Shown: piece after piece, positions 6,380 to 8,582 of the stretch
How positions within the stretch are numbered: position 1 is the stretch's first letter
Layout: the number at the start of each line of letters is the position of its first letter
NCBI GenBank assembly: GCA_946482335.1
Contig: CAMLRG010000221.1
Coordinates: 1-8,582 of the forward strand
Direction: 5' to 3'
From: an uncultured Duganella sp.
Lineage (GTDB): Bacteria; Pseudomonadota; Gammaproteobacteria; Burkholderiales; Burkholderiaceae
Length of the DNA: 8,582 nt
Made by a program: the position numbers and the translations under genes
The notes under the pieces: generated by a model
Seen by the model: the letters and a program-made list of their open reading frames with translations, nothing else
Database searches by the model: none
Told to the model about the DNA's origin: nothing

Positions 6380-7275
6380 ATACTGCCAACCTCCTTAAAC
6401 TGATCTTGCTGGCTGCCATTTGGGGCGGCTCGTTCCTGTTCATGCGGATTGCTGCGCCGGTGCTGGGGCCGGGCGTGCTGATCGAATACCGCGTGACCTT
6501 TGCGGCCCTGTTCCTGGCTGCCGTGGCGCTGGTGCTGCGCAAGCGGCTGGATGTGGCCAAGCATTGGAAGCATTACCTGGTGCTGGGCTTCTTCAATTCA
6601 GCCCTGCCTTTCCTGCTGTTCGCCTTTGCGGCGAAGACCCTGACCGCCTCCGTGCTGTCGGTGCTGAATGCGACGGCGCCCATCTGGGGCGCCATCGTCG
6701 GCGCCGTGTGGCATCGCCATATGGTGACGGGCCGCGTGATGCTGGGCCTGGCCCTGGGCACGGTCGGCGTGGCCATGCTGGTCGGCTTCGACCACGTCAG
6801 CAGCAAGGAAGGCGCGGCACTGGCGATCGCGGCGGCCACCTTCGCCGCCTTCAGCTATAGCATTGCCACCACCTATACCAAGGTGGCCAAGTCAGCCCAG
6901 GGCGTGGAAGCGTTTGCCAATGCCCATGGCAGCATGTGGGCGGCGTCCTTGCTGACCATCCCTTCGCTGGCCATCTTCCCGCAGCCGGGCGAACCCACCG
7001 TCGGCATCATGGCGGCCGCCCTGGCGCTGGGCATCCTTTGCAGCGGTATCGCCTACCTGCTCTACTTCGGGTTGGTGCGCGATGTGGGACCGACTTCGGC
7101 GCTCACGGTGACCTTCCTCAATCCGCTGTTCGGCATCCTGTGGGGCGCGCTGTTCCTGCACGAAGTCGTGGGCTGGCATACCGTCGCCGGCGCCGCCATC
7201 GTGATCACCGGGACCATGCTGGTCACCGGCTACAAGGTGAAACTGCCCTGGATGCGGAAGACCGAAGCGGCATGA
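6376..7275 (+). CDS. EamA/DMT-superfamily transporter (RhaT/YdcZ-like permease)
   Basis: Inner-membrane permease of the drug/metabolite transporter superfamily. It has 299 residues and about ten predicted membrane helices arranged as two EamA repeats. The first repeat begins at once (LLKLILLAAIWGGSFLFMRI, residues 6-25) and ends near NATAPIWGAIVGAVWHR (98-114). The second (about 145-285) ends with TFLNPLFGILWGALFLHE (246-263), the family's typical signature. The C-terminus is short and basic (KLPWMRKTEAA), consistent with a cytoplasmic tail. The start is the ATG at 6376; there is no clear Shine-Dalgarno, but the short upstream ORF ends here by ATGA. Its own TGA overlaps the alkA start. Such proteins export amino acids, metabolites or drugs; the substrate cannot be read from sequence. 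The link with alkA could be toxicant defence or just genome packing. Confidence 0.93.
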   Translation: MNTANLLKLILLAAIWGGSFLFMRIAAPVLGPGVLIEYRVTFAALFLAAVALVLRKRLDVAKHWKHYLVLGFFNSALPFLLFAFAAKTLTASVLSVLNATAPIWGAIVGAVWHRHMVTGRVMLGLALGTVGVAMLVGFDHVSSKEGAALAIAAATFAAFSYSIATTYTKVAKSAQGVEAFANAHGSMWAASLLTIPSLAIFPQPGEPTVGIMAAALALGILCSGIAYLLYFGLVRDVGPTSALTVTFLNPLFGILWGALFLHEVVGWHTVAGAAIVITGTMLVTGYKVKLPWMRKTEAA

Positions 7276-8237
7276 GACATTCGTTTTCGCTCGACCTGCC
7301 CGCCGGCTACCGCGTGCAGGATGTCCTGGCTTTCCATCGCCGCGATGCGGAAAGCGTGGCCGAACAAGTCGGTCCGGATGCGATCCGCAAAGGGATGCTG
7401 CTGGGCGGTGTGCCCGTCGTGCTCAGCGTCGCGCTGCCCGAGGCTGAGGGGCGCGCAAGCACGGCGCGGGCGGGCGCGGCCCACGCTGGCGCACAGGCGA
7501 TTTCCTGCGTGGCCGACATCGATTTGCCGAGCGCCCGCAAAGCGCCACCGGCGCTGGCGGGACAGATCGAAGCTGCCGCCCGCAATATCCTCGGCCTGCA
7601 CATCGATCCGGCGCCCTTTGTCGCCTTTGCGCGCGACGACGCCCTGCTCGGCCCCCTGGTGGCGCGCCAGCCGGGTTTGCGGATCGTGCAGTCGGCCACG
7701 GTGTTCGAAGCCCTGACCTGGGCCATCATCGGCCAGCAAATCAACCTGCCGTTCGCGATCGCCCTGCGCCGTACCTTCATCCTGCAGGCCGGCCGCCAGC
7801 ACAGCGCCGGCTTGTGGTGCTACCCCGAGGCGGCCGACGTGGCACGCCTGGCGGTGGAGGACCTGACCAGCCGCAAATTCTCGCGCGCCAAAGCGGAAAC
7901 CCTGATCCGGTTCGCCCGGCTGGTCGCCGCGGGCGAGCTGGACATCGAGGAAAGCGCGGCCAACCCCATCCCCGCCATCTGCAAGAACCTGCTGGCCGTC
8001 AAGGGCATCGGTCCCTGGACCGTCAACTACGCCCTGCTGCGCGGCTACGGCTACGCCGACTGTTCGCTGCATGGCGACGTCGCCATCCGTGCCGCCCTGC
8101 AACGCCTGCTCGGGGAAGAGAGCAAGCCCGACATGGCGCGCACCGAGCAGATCTTGCAGCAATGGCAACCCCACCGCACAATGGCGGCTGCCCATTTATG
8201 GGCCAGCCTGGCCGACCGCCCCAACGAAAGCGCTTGA
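7272..8237 (+). CDS. alkA: DNA-3-methyladenine glycosylase II (AlkA-type)
   Basis: Base-excision repair enzyme that removes alkylated purines such as 3-methyladenine from DNA. The protein has 321 residues, longer than E. coli AlkA (282). The N-terminal AlkA_N-like domain (about 1-115) begins FSLDLPAGYRV. The HhH-GPD fold follows, with TWAIIGQQINLPFA (149-162), the helix-hairpin-helix LLAVKGIGPWTVNY (240-253) and the catalytic Asp D269 in SLHGDVAIR. W249, Y253 and D269 keep the spacing of W218, Y222 and D238 in E. coli AlkA. An Ala/Gly-rich segment at about 57-77 looks like a loop insertion and explains part of the extra length. The start overlaps the eamA stop (ATGA, 7272-7275), so the two genes are probably co-expressed. 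The frame is open upstream as a shadow of eamA. No Ada-type regulator is nearby; a MerR-type regulator follows. Confidence 0.95.
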   Translation: MRHSFSLDLPAGYRVQDVLAFHRRDAESVAEQVGPDAIRKGMLLGGVPVVLSVALPEAEGRASTARAGAAHAGAQAISCVADIDLPSARKAPPALAGQIEAAARNILGLHIDPAPFVAFARDDALLGPLVARQPGLRIVQSATVFEALTWAIIGQQINLPFAIALRRTFILQAGRQHSAGLWCYPEAADVARLAVEDLTSRKFSRAKAETLIRFARLVAAGELDIEESAANPIPAICKNLLAVKGIGPWTVNYALLRGYGYADCSLHGDVAIRAALQRLLGEESKPDMARTEQILQQWQPHRTMAAAHLWASLADRPNESA

Positions 8238-8264
8238 CCCTCACGCAACGTCAGGCTCCAGCAT
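8234..8264 (+). promoter_or_regulatory. Predicted MerR-type promoter-operator in front of the merR gene
   Basis: TTGACC at 8234-8239 (5 of 6 to TTGACA) overlaps the alkA TGA (8235-8237). A weak -10, CAGCAT at 8259-8264, follows after an unusually long 19-bp spacer. An imperfect dyad, CCTCACG-CAA-CGTCAGG (8239-8255, extendable to 8236-8258 with 8 of 10 arm pairs), fills the spacer. This matches the known MerR/SoxR/CueR design, in which the regulator binds a dyad in a 19-20 bp spacer and twists the DNA to activate. The start would fall near 8271, leaving a 25-nt leader with a good Shine-Dalgarno. It probably autoregulates the following gene. Confidence 0.5.
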
Positions 8265-8284
8265 GTCGGTAACGTAACGATGAC

Positions 8285-8290
8285 AAGGAG
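8285..8290 (+). promoter_or_regulatory. Ribosome binding site of the MerR-family gene
   Basis: AAGGAG is the strongest Shine-Dalgarno in the right half of the window. It lies 5 nt before ATG 8296 and 8 nt before ATG 8299, so either of the two consecutive Met codons may be used. Confidence 0.75.
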
Positions 8291-8295
8291 CAAAC

Positions 8296-8582
8296 ATGAT
8301 GTTGAAGGTAGGTGAACTGGCGCGCCGTTCGGGCCTCACTGTGCGAACGCTGCACCATTACGACAGCATCGGTTTGCTCACGCCATCGGGACGTTCCGAT
8401 GCCGGTTACCGTCTTTACAACCGCGACGACGTCGCGCGTCTGCACCAAGTGCAAGCGCTGCGCCGGTTCGGCATGACGCTGGCCGACATCGGTCATTTCC
8501 TGGCCCGCCCCGGCACTTCCCTGCCCGACTTGATTGCCCGTCAGATCGATTCCCTCGATCAACAGATCGCCGAGGCCGCCAA
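8296..8582 (+). CDS. MerR-family transcriptional regulator, N-terminal part (runs off window)
   Basis: The first 95 codons are visible. They contain the full MerR DNA-binding domain: a winged helix-turn-helix starting LKVGELARRSGLTVRTLHHY, then YDSIGLLTPSGR, the wing GYRLYNRDDVARL, and the second helical pair RFGMTLADIGHFL. The beginning of the dimerisation helix (SLDQQIAEAA) follows. The HHYD-x-IGLL and GYRLY patterns are those of the MerR/TipA-like branch. The ligand-binding C-terminus lies beyond base 8582, so the inducer cannot be judged; no cysteines are seen in the visible part. The gene starts 58 nt after alkA with its own promoter-like region and Shine-Dalgarno, so it is probably a separate, self-regulated unit. 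A second Met codon at 8299 is an equally good start. Confidence 0.93.
   Translation, partial: MMLKVGELARRSGLTVRTLHHYDSIGLLTPSGRSDAGYRLYNRDDVARLHQVQALRRFGMTLADIGHFLARPGTSLPDLIARQIDSLDQQIAEAA

Noticed and set aside
7230..8195. Long minus-strand frame opposite alkA
   Set aside because: It is a shadow of alkA, with Gln/Gly/Ala-rich composition and no domain.

Overview
The window is a gene-dense, high-GC stretch of a bacterial chromosome with every recognised gene on the + strand. The order ileS-lspA-coaBC-dut is an arrangement I associate with Burkholderiales. Together with the GGGGTC(T/A)GACCCC-type palindromes between ileS and lspA, it suggests a betaproteobacterium, most likely Oxalobacteraceae (Massilia, Duganella or Janthinobacterium-like). 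The taxonomic call is inference; no marker RNA gene is present.

Left part (1-3759) is housekeeping. It holds the 3' half of isoleucyl-tRNA synthetase (with KMSKS and the C-terminal zinc site), lipoprotein signal peptidase LspA, the bifunctional CoA biosynthesis enzyme CoaBC and dUTPase. All key catalytic residues examined are intact. lspA-coaBC-dut is tightly packed: the coaBC Shine-Dalgarno overlaps the lspA stop, and coaBC/dut share ATGA. The only real break is the 127-bp ileS-lspA gap. It is almost filled by a 106-bp nested inverted repeat (1446-1551) whose first bases form the ileS stop codon.

Middle part (3770-5283) codes for two exported proteins that overlap by ATGA. The first is a predicted lipoprotein with a Pro/Ala linker, a PDZ-like domain and an M48-peptidase-like domain. 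That domain appears to have lost two of its three zinc ligands, so it is probably a pseudoprotease. The second is a small secreted protein resembling the surface-adhesin E family.

Right part (5304-8582) holds an XdhC/CoxI-family molybdoenzyme maturation protein without a molybdoenzyme gene in view, an EamA-type transporter, an AlkA-type 3-methyladenine DNA glycosylase, and the start of a MerR-family regulator that runs off the window. xdhC-like and eamA are bridged by a 23-codon ORF with ATGA overlaps at both ends, and eamA/alkA also overlap by ATGA. The merR gene has a typical MerR-type promoter-operator layout: a dyad inside a long spacer, with the -35 box overlapping the alkA stop. There is no stretch of more than 300 bases without a gene. 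No tRNA, rRNA, CRISPR array, transposase gene or convincing intrinsic terminator was seen. The strongest candidates for something unusual are the nested palindromic element at the ileS stop and the apparent M48 pseudoprotease. I see no evidence for a large new system.
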